From assembly GCF_900187855.1 (NCBI RefSeq), contig NZ_FYEG01000002.1:360608-424607 (forward strand): a DNA stretch of 64,000 nucleotides, read 5' to 3'. Of the stretch, positions 1 to 8,151 are shown piece by piece. A model generated the notes under the pieces. The model worked only from the letters and a program-made list of their open reading frames with translations, was not told the origin of the DNA and made no database searches. The number at the start of each line of letters is the position of its first letter. Within the stretch, counting starts at the first letter, position 1. The DNA is from Actinomyces minihominis. GTDB lineage: Bacteria; Actinomycetota; Actinomycetes; Actinomycetales; Actinomycetaceae. The translations under genes and the position numbers were made by a program.

Positions 1-868
1 GACTCCATTGGCGCAGTTCTGGTTTCGGCGGGTCCAGCGTGCCCACCACGCCCAGCTCTCCCGGGCCGAAGAATCTACTGTCGCGCGGACTTAGCCGCAC
101 CGGGATTACCTCAGCTATCTCGCCGCCAGCAGGCCCCAAGTGTATCCGCATTTCCACGACCATCCCGGTTCGGTTTGTGACCTCCATTCCTGTATCGGTC
201 ATGATCACATGCACAACGTCGGCCGCGCCGATAGGTGCGTGTGGCGGCTCTTCGAGCCCTGTCTGGTAAGCCTTCGTTGCAAAGACGAGCGCGACGTGAC
301 CGGTCTGCGAGCGGATGGTCTCTATGGCGACTGAAGACCCGACGGGAACCGGGCCGCCGCCCGCAACCTGGCCGCCCAACGACTCCGCCAACCCGTTCCT
401 GAGCAGCACGGCATATTGCGCTGCCTGCTCTGTCAAAGCAACGGTCGTCAGCGAAGAACCGGGCGGTCCCGGAACCAGAACGATTAGGCCCTCTAGGCTG
501 CTCTCCGCGAGCGAGTCGACCAGCTCCTCGACCCACGTTTGCGCATCAAAGGGAGTCCCCGCCACCAAGACACCCAGCGGCACACCAGCTTCCTGATCAT
601 CTCTAGCAAGGCGCTCCGCCAATCGGATTGCCTCTGCCGGCACGACCGGCTGTTCCGCGACCACTGCCACCAGGTCCGCATCGGTCAACCCGGTCTCCAG
701 TGCCTGCTGAAGCTGGGCCTGTCTGCTGCCAGCGGTAATAGTCACTTTTCTAAGGAACCCGCTCAGGCAGAGGAGACTTTCGCGTGTGAGCGTTCCCTCG
801 TCCCACAACAGGGCCGCCACGGGGGACGTGCTCGGATCACCGCCGCCCGAAATTGCATTCCCGCCCAC
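1..868 (-). CDS. Unrecognised protein, partial (runs off left edge)
   Basis: An uninterrupted minus-strand frame runs from about 889 down to base 1 without a stop (about 290 codons), with the strongly biased third positions typical of real genes here. There is no ATG at its head. I place the start at a GTG (868-866), preceded by a GGGGGC-like ribosome site, about 18 bases after the stop of the upstream gene at 886. The product is rich in Ala, Val, Gly and Leu. It has a hydrophobic strand-like segment (PLGVLVAGTPF, then GLIVLVPGPPG) and no transmembrane helix or motif I recognise. The C-terminus lies outside the window. It is probably co-transcribed with the gene at 886-1341, and neither can be given a function. 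Confidence 0.6.
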   Translation of the reverse strand, partial: MGGNAISGGGDPSTSPVAALLWDEGTLTRESLLCLSGFLRKVTITAGSRQAQLQQALETGLTDADLVAVVAEQPVVPAEAIRLAERLARDDQEAGVPLGVLVAGTPFDAQTWVEELVDSLAESSLEGLIVLVPGPPGSSLTTVALTEQAAQYAVLLRNGLAESLGGQVAGGGPVPVGSSVAIETIRSQTGHVALVFATKAYQTGLEEPPHAPIGAADVVHVIMTDTGMEVTNRTGMVVEMRIHLGPAGGEIAEVIPVRLSPRDSRFFGPGELGVVGTLDPPKPELRQWS

Positions 869-885
869 GTATACGCCCCCGGAGC

Positions 886-1341
886 CTAGTTGTCGGTGAC
901 GCGCAGACGGATCTTCACGAGTCCAGCGTGGACGTCGCTCTTCAGGTAGGCGGAGAGTTCATCAGCGCTCATATCGGGCCCGGTTATCGCCTCTCCCGCG
1001 GCAAGGACTATGTACCTACGCGCAATTGCATTCCCCGTCCAAGCATCAATGACGGGAACCTTGATCCAGGTACGATCCGCGGCATAAAGGTCGGCTAGTG
1101 GGCCGCGCAGTGCAACCGCCAAGTGATCGGTGCCCACCCACGGAATATCGCCGCCAAAACCCATTGATTCCAGCCCCAATTGCTCACTTGCTGCCTGCAA
1201 TTCCGTCTGAGCGGCCCGGTCTCCCGGGGTCAGCAGCAGAAACGGAGTGTCTTCACCAAAGGGATTCGGGGCGATCCACGTGAACGTGTTGATGTTGTGC
1301 GATGACATCTCTGCTTCTGAAGCGTCTAGCTTGTCGTTCAT
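886..1341 (-). CDS. Hypothetical protein, 151 aa
   Basis: This is a complete minus-strand reading frame with a good ribosome site (GGAGGTAGAGG) just upstream of the ATG at 1341. A second ATG at 1308 (MSSHNIN) is a possible alternative start. The product is soluble-looking and mildly acidic, with no signal peptide, no membrane segment and no motif I can assign. It is followed after 17 bases by the partial gene running off the left edge, so the two probably form a transcription unit reading leftward. Confidence 0.6.
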   Translation of the reverse strand: MNDKLDASEAEMSSHNINTFTWIAPNPFGEDTPFLLLTPGDRAAQTELQAASEQLGLESMGFGGDIPWVGTDHLAVALRGPLADLYAADRTWIKVPVIDAWTGNAIARRYIVLAAGEAITGPDMSADELSAYLKSDVHAGLVKIRLRVTDN

Positions 1342-1812
1342 GAAACCTCTACCTCCACCGGGTCCTTTTGACTTGCGACCAGTTCAGTCCGCGCCTCTGT
1401 TAGAGACCCACTGGGAACCTACTCGTGACCTGCTAGAGTCGCGGTCGGCGAAAGGTCCAGGCGGAACCGCTACCAGGCTGACTGTACCGGGTTCGCCCCC
1501 GGAAAGCACGCTGATTCGGGAGCGGGCGCTTTGCAGAATCGACAACATACCCCCACGCAAACGGCTGAAGCCCCCCGCAAGTTTTAGAGCCAGCGGCGCT
1601 TTCGGATTGCTCAATCAAGTTGCCGACCGGTTGCGTGCGGGGGACAATATCGGCAGACCTCGAGCATTATGTAAGTGGGACGAATGCCCGCGTTGCACTT
1701 GTTCGGCCAAGGTCGCAGGTGGACGTTCAGCCAAACGGAGCGAGGCACGGACCGAACGCCACCTTGCCAAGAACCACGAACATACTCAATGAAGCGTTTG
1801 AAAAGGATGAAA
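1342..1812. other. Divergent intergenic region, no gene seen
   Basis: About 470 bases separate the leftward hypothetical gene from the rightward oxalate decarboxylase gene. Small frames on both strands lack convincing ribosome sites. The minus-strand frame at 1384-1614 begins with TTG and has no Shine-Dalgarno sequence. The region presumably holds divergent promoters, but I cannot pick convincing -35/-10 pairs. Confidence 0.5.
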
Positions 1813-3000
1813 ATGACTGACAACTCTGTTCCACAACCAATCAGAAAATCGGATGGGAAAGGCTGGCTGGACCTAGGGCCGCGCGACATCATGCGGGCGG
1901 AAGAGAATCCGAGTCTCCTGGTACCACCCGAGACGGATGCGGGAACACTTCCCAATCTGCGCTTCAGCTTTTCTGACACGCACCAGCGTCTTCAACCGGG
2001 CGGTTGGGCGCGGGAGATCACGGCGCGGGAACTTCCTGCCTCGCAAGAGGTTGCCGGCGTAGACATGGCGCTAGCTCCTGGCGCATATCGTGAGCTGCAC
2101 TGGCATAAGGAAGCCGAGTGGGGCCTGATGCTGGTGGGGAACGCGCGAGTGACCTCCATTGACGAGAAGGGCCGCTACTTCATTGACGACGTCGTCGCAG
2201 GCGACCTGTGGAACTTCGAGGGAGGCTTGCCACACTCGATCCAGGCACTTGATGAAGGCTGCGAGTTCCTTCTGGTTTTCTCCGACCCGAACTTCTCTGA
2301 CAACTCGACGTTCCTGCTTTCAGACTGGTTCATGCACATACCGAAGGATGTCCTTGCAGCGAACCTGAAGAAGACCGTCGGCGAAATCACCATGTTCCCG
2401 AAGGAAGAGCTGTACATCTTCGAGGGCAACGTTCCCGGACCCATCGCTGAGGTTGAACGCACAACGCCAGCTGGCCCAGTACCTTCACCGTTCTCGCTAC
2501 ACATGGACACGGTGACCCCCATTGAGTCTGAGGCGGGTCGGGTCCGAATCGTCGACGTGGATGTGTTCCCGGCAGCCAAGACCATCTCAGCTGCGTTTGT
2601 TGAGGTTGAGCCCGGAGGAATGCGCGAACTGCACTGGCATCCGAAGGCCGCGGAGTGGCAGTACTACATACAGGGTCAGGCCCGGATGACAGTGTTCAAC
2701 TCCGAAGGACTCGCAAGGACGTTCGATTACCGTGCTGGCGACGTGGGAGTTGTTCCACTGGTCGCGGGGCACTACATCCAGAACACGGGTGATGAGACCC
2801 TGATTTTTGCGGAAATATTCAGGAATCCTCATTACTCCGACATTTCGCTTAATCAGTGGCTTGCTTCGAACCCCGTTCAGGTGGTCGCTGACCACCTGCT
2901 CACCACCGACGAGTTCGTGGAGTCGCTACCGACAGACGCAAAACCCGCGCCAGTCGTCTGGTACGACCTATCCAAGGCGAACCAGCAGGACAAGGAGTAA
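1813..3000 (+). CDS. oxdC: Bicupin oxalate decarboxylase family protein
   Basis: Members of this family split oxalate into formate and CO2 using Mn(II) in duplicated cupin domains. Cupin 1 shows RELHWHKEAEW with a later GLPHSIQ histidine. Cupin 2 shows RELHWHPKAAEWQYY with a later VAGHYIQN histidine. Both metal sites therefore look complete. The 395-residue length matches bacterial OxdC (about 385). I chose the ATG at 1813 because AAAAGGA lies 6 bases upstream; in-frame ATGs at 1807 and further upstream are possible. The mobile lid that carries the catalytic glutamate (SENST in Bacillus subtilis OxdC) reads SDNST here (residues 162-166), a Glu-to-Asp change. No signal peptide is seen, so it is probably cytoplasmic. 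Its stop codon directly abuts the next start, implying translational coupling. Confidence 0.88.
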   Translation: MTDNSVPQPIRKSDGKGWLDLGPRDIMRAEENPSLLVPPETDAGTLPNLRFSFSDTHQRLQPGGWAREITARELPASQEVAGVDMALAPGAYRELHWHKEAEWGLMLVGNARVTSIDEKGRYFIDDVVAGDLWNFEGGLPHSIQALDEGCEFLLVFSDPNFSDNSTFLLSDWFMHIPKDVLAANLKKTVGEITMFPKEELYIFEGNVPGPIAEVERTTPAGPVPSPFSLHMDTVTPIESEAGRVRIVDVDVFPAAKTISAAFVEVEPGGMRELHWHPKAAEWQYYIQGQARMTVFNSEGLARTFDYRAGDVGVVPLVAGHYIQNTGDETLIFAEIFRNPHYSDISLNQWLASNPVQVVADHLLTTDEFVESLPTDAKPAPVVWYDLSKANQQDKE

Positions 3001-3687
3001 ATGATGCCAAAGATTCTGGTCGTCTTCTCCTCCATTTTTGGGGCAAACGCCGCTCTTGCCGCTGAGGCGGAGAAAGCCCTGGAATCGGAGGGGGCCGAGG
3101 TGAGGGTGCGAGGAGTCCCGCAGTTGGTTCTTGGCCAGCACGAAGTGGAAGCCGCGAAAGCATATCCAGACGCCACAGAAGAGGACGTTCTGTGGGCTGA
3201 CGGGTACGTGTTCACATCTCCGGTACACACCGCGTCCCTTTCGGCTTCCTTGAAAGCGTTTGTTGACAGCCTCCATGACGGAGCTGTTGCCGGGAAGTAC
3301 GAGAACCGAACCTTCACCGGGATGGTGACCGCTGAACTTCGCCACTCCGGACAGGAAATAGTTGCGAAACAGCTCAACAACATTGGGGAGGCGTGGGGTT
3401 GTGTCGTAGTGGCCCCGTCAACTGCCAGCTTGGCCCTCAATGAGCTTGACGGAAACGCGTTCGGACTTAGCTTCACTCTAGACAAGGGGAAGCTGCCTGA
3501 AGGGATCGGCCCAGTACTTAGCGATCACCTGTCCAGGTTTGCGCAGATCACGAACGCTATGGTGCCAGCTCGGAATGCGGGCAGAAGTGCCGACAAGGCA
3601 TCATCGGTCCCAACGGATACACCAATCACCGCTGAGACTGATGATCCCGATGCGCCGCGTCACTCGATAAGCTCTGCACTCGGCTAG
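3001..3687 (+). CDS. Flavodoxin-like / WrbA-type FMN-binding protein
   Basis: The protein begins with a flavodoxin-type beta-strand and phosphate loop (KILVVFSSIFGANAALA), a variant of the Ser/Thr-Gly-Thr loop that binds FMN phosphate. It has a second signature, GYVFTSPVHTASLSASLKAF, like the WrbA/NADPH-dependent FMN reductase motif, and a later NNIGEAWGCVVVAP strand. The final 40 or so residues are polar and probably disordered. It starts right at the stop of oxdC (TAA then ATGATG), so the two are translationally coupled. The phosphate loop is degenerate, so FMN binding is likely but not certain. Family knowledge suggests a quinone or flavin redox role; a link to oxalate metabolism is only inferred from position. 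Confidence 0.7.
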   Translation: MMPKILVVFSSIFGANAALAAEAEKALESEGAEVRVRGVPQLVLGQHEVEAAKAYPDATEEDVLWADGYVFTSPVHTASLSASLKAFVDSLHDGAVAGKYENRTFTGMVTAELRHSGQEIVAKQLNNIGEAWGCVVVAPSTASLALNELDGNAFGLSFTLDKGKLPEGIGPVLSDHLSRFAQITNAMVPARNAGRSADKASSVPTDTPITAETDDPDAPRHSISSALG

Positions 3688-3739
3688 CTTGGTGGGGTCG
3701 ACCCCGAATGTTCGGGTGCCGGCCATCAGCGAGCATTCG

Positions 3740-3775
3740 GCGGCTTCGGTAGGAGCCGCGCCGCTTATTATTTTT
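3740..3775 (+). terminator. Possible weak terminator or attenuator
   Basis: GCGGCT and AGCCGC form a 6-bp stem (3740-3745 with 3754-3759), followed after a few bases by the T-rich stretch TTATTATTTTT. It lies between the flavodoxin-like gene and the DUF1275 gene, so it could reduce read-through within the unit. Confidence 0.4.
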
Positions 3776-3795
3776 GACCACGACAAGGAAATCTC

Positions 3796-4578
3796 ATGAC
3801 TGAGGCTCCATCTCATCAAAACGCTCAGAGTGCCAGCGGCGGTTTGCCGCAAGGAACTTCGCTGAACAAGCTCACCTCTAAGTCACTCCATCCGGCCAGT
3901 TTCCCGCTGATGGAAATGCCGCACATTGCATTCCTGCTGGCGATCAGTGCCGGGCTGCTGAACGCCTGGACTTTCGCGCACGCGCAAACCTTTGCGACCG
4001 TGCAGTCGGGCAACGTCATCCAGATGGGTTACCAGCTGGCAGCAGGAAACTGGGAGAAGCTCTTCTACGCCACGGGAGCCGTCGTGGCGTTCGGGTTGGG
4101 CTCCTTCACCGCTGGCGCTTTCATAGCGGTCGCGCAGCGGAAGCACGCTCGTTACACACCCATTATGCAGTTATCCCTGCTGATCCTCATGGGGGTTGCG
4201 CTGGTACTGATCACGACTGAGGCGTGGCGGCCGGAATACATCACCTGGGTCATCTCCTTTGCTGCAGGCATGCAGGGGAACGGCTTCCACAAGATCAAGG
4301 GAATGCTCTACGGGAACGTGGCCGTCACCCTGGTGGTGCAACTGGCGTTCAACTACCTGATGCAATCGTTCTTCTCCAAGAAGGACGCCGCAGGAACATC
4401 GAACCTATACAACTCCGGCCTGTACTTTCTGGTACTGCTTGGCTTCGCTGGCGGCGGTGCAATCGGTTTCGGTTTGGACAAGGCCTGGAACGGCCTGTCT
4501 GTCGTTGGCGCCATGCTCATCACCCTAGTGCTCATGCTGATTGCACAGCGGGATCCAAGTGACCCCGACCCAACCTGA
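3796..4578 (+). CDS. DUF1275 (YoaK-like) integral membrane protein
   Basis: After a polar N-terminus of about 38 residues, the protein has six or seven hydrophobic helices. It carries the family hallmark region of DUF1275: an early helix followed by TFATVQSGNVIQMG, and a middle GMQGNGFHKIKG segment where many homologues have a GlyLeuGlnAsn-type motif. The length (260 aa) is normal. The start has an AAGGAA ribosome site 7 bases upstream. The family is poorly characterised, and a transport role is usually assumed. Here it lies 108 bases downstream of the oxdC/flavodoxin pair on the same strand, and it could move oxalate, formate or a related acid, but nothing in the sequence proves that. Confidence 0.75.
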   Translation: MTEAPSHQNAQSASGGLPQGTSLNKLTSKSLHPASFPLMEMPHIAFLLAISAGLLNAWTFAHAQTFATVQSGNVIQMGYQLAAGNWEKLFYATGAVVAFGLGSFTAGAFIAVAQRKHARYTPIMQLSLLILMGVALVLITTEAWRPEYITWVISFAAGMQGNGFHKIKGMLYGNVAVTLVVQLAFNYLMQSFFSKKDAAGTSNLYNSGLYFLVLLGFAGGGAIGFGLDKAWNGLSVVGAMLITLVLMLIAQRDPSDPDPT

Positions 4579-4606
4579 TGTCGCAGCCTAGATTTAAAAA
4601 ATTGGA

Positions 4607-4632
4607 GGGCCTCACCCTGACGGGTGGGGCCC
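4607..4632 (+). terminator. Strong hairpin after the DUF1275 gene
   Basis: GGGCCTCACCC and GGGTGGGGCCC form an 11-bp stem (one G-T pair) with a TGAC loop, about 28 bases after the DUF1275 stop. The A-run upstream (ATTTAAAAAATT) would give a U-tract on the opposite strand, so the structure may work in both directions. Confidence 0.65.
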
Positions 4633-4666
4633 TTCGACTGCTTCCCCCCAATCGAATGGACGCGTA

Positions 4667-4762
4667 CGCAAGCTGGACGTGGCAGTGTCCAAGGGCGTTA
4701 TTCACCGCAACCAGGCAGCTCAGCGTAAGTCGAAGCTGGTCAAGCGTGTGAATGAGATGTAG
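4667..4762 (+). pseudogene. rpsT: 3' fragment of ribosomal protein S20 gene (rpsT)
   Basis: In plus frame the sequence reads RKLDVAVSKGVIHRNQAAQR and then KSKLVKRVNEM followed by TAG. This is the characteristic C-terminal helix of ribosomal protein S20 (compare the family pattern KAVSKGVIHKNTAANRKSRL). No start codon and no N-terminal half of S20 are present. Upstream of codon 4667 the frame reads into unrelated sequence and the hairpin at 4607-4632. In many bacteria rpsT lies beside holA, which is exactly where this fragment sits, so the native gene appears to have lost its 5' part to the segment on the left. Because S20 is normally needed for healthy growth, an intact copy is expected elsewhere. 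Confidence 0.85.
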
Positions 4763-4807
4763 TCGGGGCTAAAGCCCAAACACTTTCGATTCCCGCACCT
4801 CGGGGCT

Positions 4808-5770
4808 CTATCGGATCTGTGCGATCTTCAACAGGCACAGTTCGATGGCAGCGTCCGGAGTGCGGGATTCTCCTTTAACCGCCGCATCGGTGTCCGCGAT
4901 CAGTCGCAGGGCTTGACCGAGGGCGGGCTCGCTCCAACGACGGGCCTTTTTGCGAGCCTTCTCAAGCATCCAGGGGGCAACCTTGGCTTCCGAGGCCGTC
5001 AGCCCGGGGATCTTGGCCAGGGCCATGACGCGAAACTCATTGGCCAGGGCCGACACCAGCAGGACCGCGGGGACCTTGACACCCTGAGCCTGACGAAGCA
5101 GGATCACGGCTTTTTCAAACTGCTGGTCAGCCAGCGCCTGTGCCACATCGAACGACCTGGTCTCAACCCGTCCGCGGTGAAAGGTATGCACCATTTCGGG
5201 TGACACTTCACCGTCGCTGTCAGCGGCCAGTTGGCGCGCTGCTGAGAGCAGTTGACCAAGGTCAGCCCCGAGGGCATCAACCAGAGCCATTGCGGCTGTC
5301 CGACCGATGGTACGACCCGCCCGGCGCACCTCATCCGCCACCAGGTCCGCCTTGTCTGCGGGGTTCTTGACACTCGCTGCAGCCAGTTCGGGGAACCCGG
5401 CAGTCTTGAGGGCGCGCAGTACGCGCTGTCCCCTGGTTCCTCCGCGGTGGTGGGCGACCACCCAGACGCTATCGGAGGGGTTCTTGACGTACTGCTCAAA
5501 CTCGTCTGAGAAGGCGTCGCTCATCTTGTCGAGGTCGGAGATAATCAGGAGTTTCTCATCCGCAAAAAGGGAGCCCGAAGCATGCGACATCAACTCCCCA
5601 CCCTCGTAGCTCTCGGCAGAGAAGCGGACCTCTTCCGCCTGCGGGGCAATCGCGAAAACGGCCTGGCGGATCCCGGCGATGGCACGGTTGGCCAGCTCTT
5701 CCTCTGGTCCCTTGATCAGAGTGATTTGGGCCGGTGGCAGGGGGCTGCGACCACGTTGCTCGGAACTCAC
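4808..5770 (-). CDS. holA: DNA polymerase III subunit delta
   Basis: HolA is the clamp-loader delta subunit, which opens the beta sliding clamp during replication. The 320-residue product shows the family layout: an N-terminal AAA-like region beginning ITLIKGPEEELANRAI, the conserved LLIISDLDKM strand (Walker-B-like but not catalytic), the middle helical domain, and the C-terminal collar helices ending in ELCLLKIAQIR. I place the start at a GTG whose GTGA overlaps the TGA stop of comEC by 4 bases, with AAAGGTGG upstream. A longer frame exists but reads through comEC sequence. It is the last gene of the comEA-comEC-holA unit. Confidence 0.88.
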   Translation of the reverse strand: MSSEQRGRSPLPPAQITLIKGPEEELANRAIAGIRQAVFAIAPQAEEVRFSAESYEGGELMSHASGSLFADEKLLIISDLDKMSDAFSDEFEQYVKNPSDSVWVVAHHRGGTRGQRVLRALKTAGFPELAAASVKNPADKADLVADEVRRAGRTIGRTAAMALVDALGADLGQLLSAARQLAADSDGEVSPEMVHTFHRGRVETRSFDVAQALADQQFEKAVILLRQAQGVKVPAVLLVSALANEFRVMALAKIPGLTASEAKVAPWMLEKARKKARRWSEPALGQALRLIADTDAAVKGESRTPDAAIELCLLKIAQIR

Positions 5771-7263
5771 CTGGTAAGCCACCTTTCCATTCGGACCGTA
5801 ACCTGGCTCCTGGACACCAACCAGGCCAGGACCACCAGCAACACTGTAGCCGCCACAGCCAGCCCGGCTCCCCCAATCCCACCCGGCCAGGGCAGGCGAG
5901 CCAGCGGCCATCCGGAGACCCACAGGGCTATGAACTCCATGTAACGCGCCAGTGGAGCCGCCACGCTTACCAGAACATCGGTCACCGAGGGAAGCCACAG
6001 ACAGGTCAGGGCTGCCGCAAGCGCGAGCAGTGTCATAGGGGCGACGATGGGGGCGACCAGGAGGTTGGCGACCACCCCGTAGGTGGGTATCCAGGGGTTG
6101 GCGAGGACGAGAATCGGCACGGTCACAGCCTGTGCCACCACCGCGATGACTATGGCATCGGCAACTGTCCTGATGAGGCGCGAGAGCGGAAGGTCGGTGG
6201 TGAAGTCCTTTATCCGACCCATGAGTACTCGCCCCACACTGAGTATCCCGGCGGTTGCAATGGTGGAGAGGGCAAAGCCGAGGGAGATCGCGCTCCATGG
6301 GTTGAGGAGAACCGTGATGGTTGTGACGGTGAACAGGAGTCCCATGGGTTGACCTCCTCGTTTGAGGACCATTCCCCCGGCTGCCAGCGTCCCCATTCCC
6401 ACCGCGCGCAAAACGGCCGGTTGGGGTCCGACCACGGTGACCATTCCGGTGAGGAAGACGAGGGTAACCAGGGCCTTCAGGGCCCTGCGCCCCGGTAGGA
6501 GGATGGTGATGACCGCAAGCGAGATGGCGATGTGGGAACCCGACACTGCGGTGAGGTGGGTCAGGGAGGTTGTGAGCATGGCCTGCTTGGTCTCATCGGT
6601 CAGTCCCCTGTCGTCCCCGATGGCCATTCCCGCGATCAACGGCCCGGCTGTGCCCGCGTGCTTTTGGGAGACCAGCGCCAGCTGAGATTTCAGCTCGGCT
6701 ACCAGGCGCGCCCACTGCGGCGGACCCTCCACCTCGGTGACTTTCGTGGCGTTCATGAAACCCACCAACGGTGGTTGAACCGTGTCGAGGAGTTTGATCT
6801 TCCCCTCTACTTTTAGCTTGGTACCCCTGACCAGGCGGGCATCTTTGAGGGCTGTGGAATCAGCGGAGACCAGGACCCGGATCTGCGATGGCCCCTCTAG
6901 GTTGACCTTCCATCCCCCACCCCAACCCCCTGTGTCCACCACCGGGTCGAGGACGACGCTGCCAACCAGGGATTGTGGGCCCTCTCCTGCGGTGAGTCGA
7001 GTGGCCTCGACCTCCCAGGTCTGACGGGAGAGCGAGCCGACAGTCAGTGCCGCGAGGCAGGCCAAAACGCCCAATGAGATGATGATCCACCCGCCTTCGA
7101 CGTGAAGGAGATGGGCGCCTCCCGCCAGCGCGACAGCACCGACCACAAGGACCCCTGTCACCAGTCCCACCTGGGTCCAGGAGGTGGTGGCAACTCCGAT
7201 GATGGCTCCCAGCCACGAGCCAAGGGCAAGGCAGGCCAGTCTCAGGTCGGTCCCGCGATCCAT
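5767..7263 (-). CDS. comEC: ComEC/Rec2 DNA-uptake channel protein
   Basis: ComEC forms the inner-membrane channel that imports single-stranded DNA during natural transformation. The 498-residue protein has N-terminal hydrophobic helices, an OB-like extracytoplasmic region (DUF4131-like, about residues 60-150), then the Competence domain with the hallmark LTHLTAVSGSHIAIS and about eight further helices. It ends soon after the last helix, so the C-terminal metallo-beta-lactamase-like domain present in Bacillus ComEC is absent. The start lies 9 bases after the comEA stop, and the stop overlaps holA by 4 bases. Confidence 0.88.
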   Translation of the reverse strand: MDRGTDLRLACLALGSWLGAIIGVATTSWTQVGLVTGVLVVGAVALAGGAHLLHVEGGWIIISLGVLACLAALTVGSLSRQTWEVEATRLTAGEGPQSLVGSVVLDPVVDTGGWGGGWKVNLEGPSQIRVLVSADSTALKDARLVRGTKLKVEGKIKLLDTVQPPLVGFMNATKVTEVEGPPQWARLVAELKSQLALVSQKHAGTAGPLIAGMAIGDDRGLTDETKQAMLTTSLTHLTAVSGSHIAISLAVITILLPGRRALKALVTLVFLTGMVTVVGPQPAVLRAVGMGTLAAGGMVLKRGGQPMGLLFTVTTITVLLNPWSAISLGFALSTIATAGILSVGRVLMGRIKDFTTDLPLSRLIRTVADAIVIAVVAQAVTVPILVLANPWIPTYGVVANLLVAPIVAPMTLLALAAALTCLWLPSVTDVLVSVAAPLARYMEFIALWVSGWPLARLPWPGGIGGAGLAVAATVLLVVLAWLVSRSQVTVRMERWLTR

Positions 7264-7272
7264 TTCTGCCCG

Positions 7273-7962
7273 CTACTGGCAGGTACCCGCGGCGATGCGT
7301 TCCACCAGGACGCTACCTATTCCCGGAACTGCGAGCAGTTCCTGCGCCGAGGAGATCGGCCCTGCTTCACTGCGCCACTGCGCGATTCGGGCCGCTAACT
7401 TGGGTCCCACCCCATCAAGATTTTCAAGTTCAGACTCGGTTGCAGTGTTGAGGTCGATGCAGCCCCCACCGGCCCCTGAAGTCTCGGCGCCGACGACACC
7501 GGAGGTACCACCCACCACCACCTCACCCACCCGCGGGACACTGACCTGCGCGCCATCAGAGACGAAGGCCGCCAGGTTGAGTGCGGAAACATCGGCGTCC
7601 TGCGCCAGACCCCCGGCAGCGTCGATGGCATCGACCACCCGGGCACCCGCCTCGAGCTCAACAATCCCCGGGTCCGCCACTGCTCCCACCACGTGCAAAA
7701 TCAGCATGGTGGGACCCTCGATCTTGTCGGCCAAACCGTAGCCGCGAACCTCGTCCGCCCCTTCAACTTCAAGACCAGTTGAGGGGTCGCTCTGCTCAGA
7801 CTCTGCCTGCGTCGGTAGCGTCCCGGATCCGTCCTCACCATCCCCGGTGATCCGCCAGATTCCCAAACCGGCCAAAATGACTGTAACCAGGGCTAGTCCC
7901 ACCGCCAGACCGCGGCCCAGGCGAACCCGTAGCTTCTCTCTGGATTCGAAATCTTCAGACAC
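7273..7962 (-). CDS. comEA: ComEA-type DNA-binding competence protein
   Basis: ComEA captures incoming double-stranded DNA outside the membrane and hands it to ComEC. The 229-residue protein has a basic N-terminus, one transmembrane helix at about residues 13-34, a Ser/Glu-rich linker, a SLBB-like domain (about 82-145), and a C-terminal double helix-hairpin-helix DNA-binding region starting CIDLNTATESELENLDGVG (about 165-229). I use the GTG start at 7962, which has GAGGGGG just upstream. It is the first gene of the comEA-comEC-holA unit and is divergent from proC. Confidence 0.9.
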   Translation of the reverse strand: MSEDFESREKLRVRLGRGLAVGLALVTVILAGLGIWRITGDGEDGSGTLPTQAESEQSDPSTGLEVEGADEVRGYGLADKIEGPTMLILHVVGAVADPGIVELEAGARVVDAIDAAGGLAQDADVSALNLAAFVSDGAQVSVPRVGEVVVGGTSGVVGAETSGAGGGCIDLNTATESELENLDGVGPKLAARIAQWRSEAGPISSAQELLAVPGIGSVLVERIAAGTCQ

Positions 7963-8151
7963 AATGCCCCCTCATTCCACCCGTTCAGGCGATTGTTGAC
8001 CGGTTTTCAGGAAGCACTCACACCGCCATCCTCGGCCTGTGGACTACCCCATCTCACGGAAACTGGGGACTCTTCAGTTCTGCAAATCCACGACACCACC
8101 TACTTGACTACGGACTAAGTGCCTAGAATCAAGGAATCTGGGAGGAGAACT

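Noticed and set aside
1384..1618. Minus-strand frames of 61-76 codons in the divergent spacer
   Set aside because: They start with TTG without a Shine-Dalgarno sequence and show no recognisable domain; they might be chance open frames.
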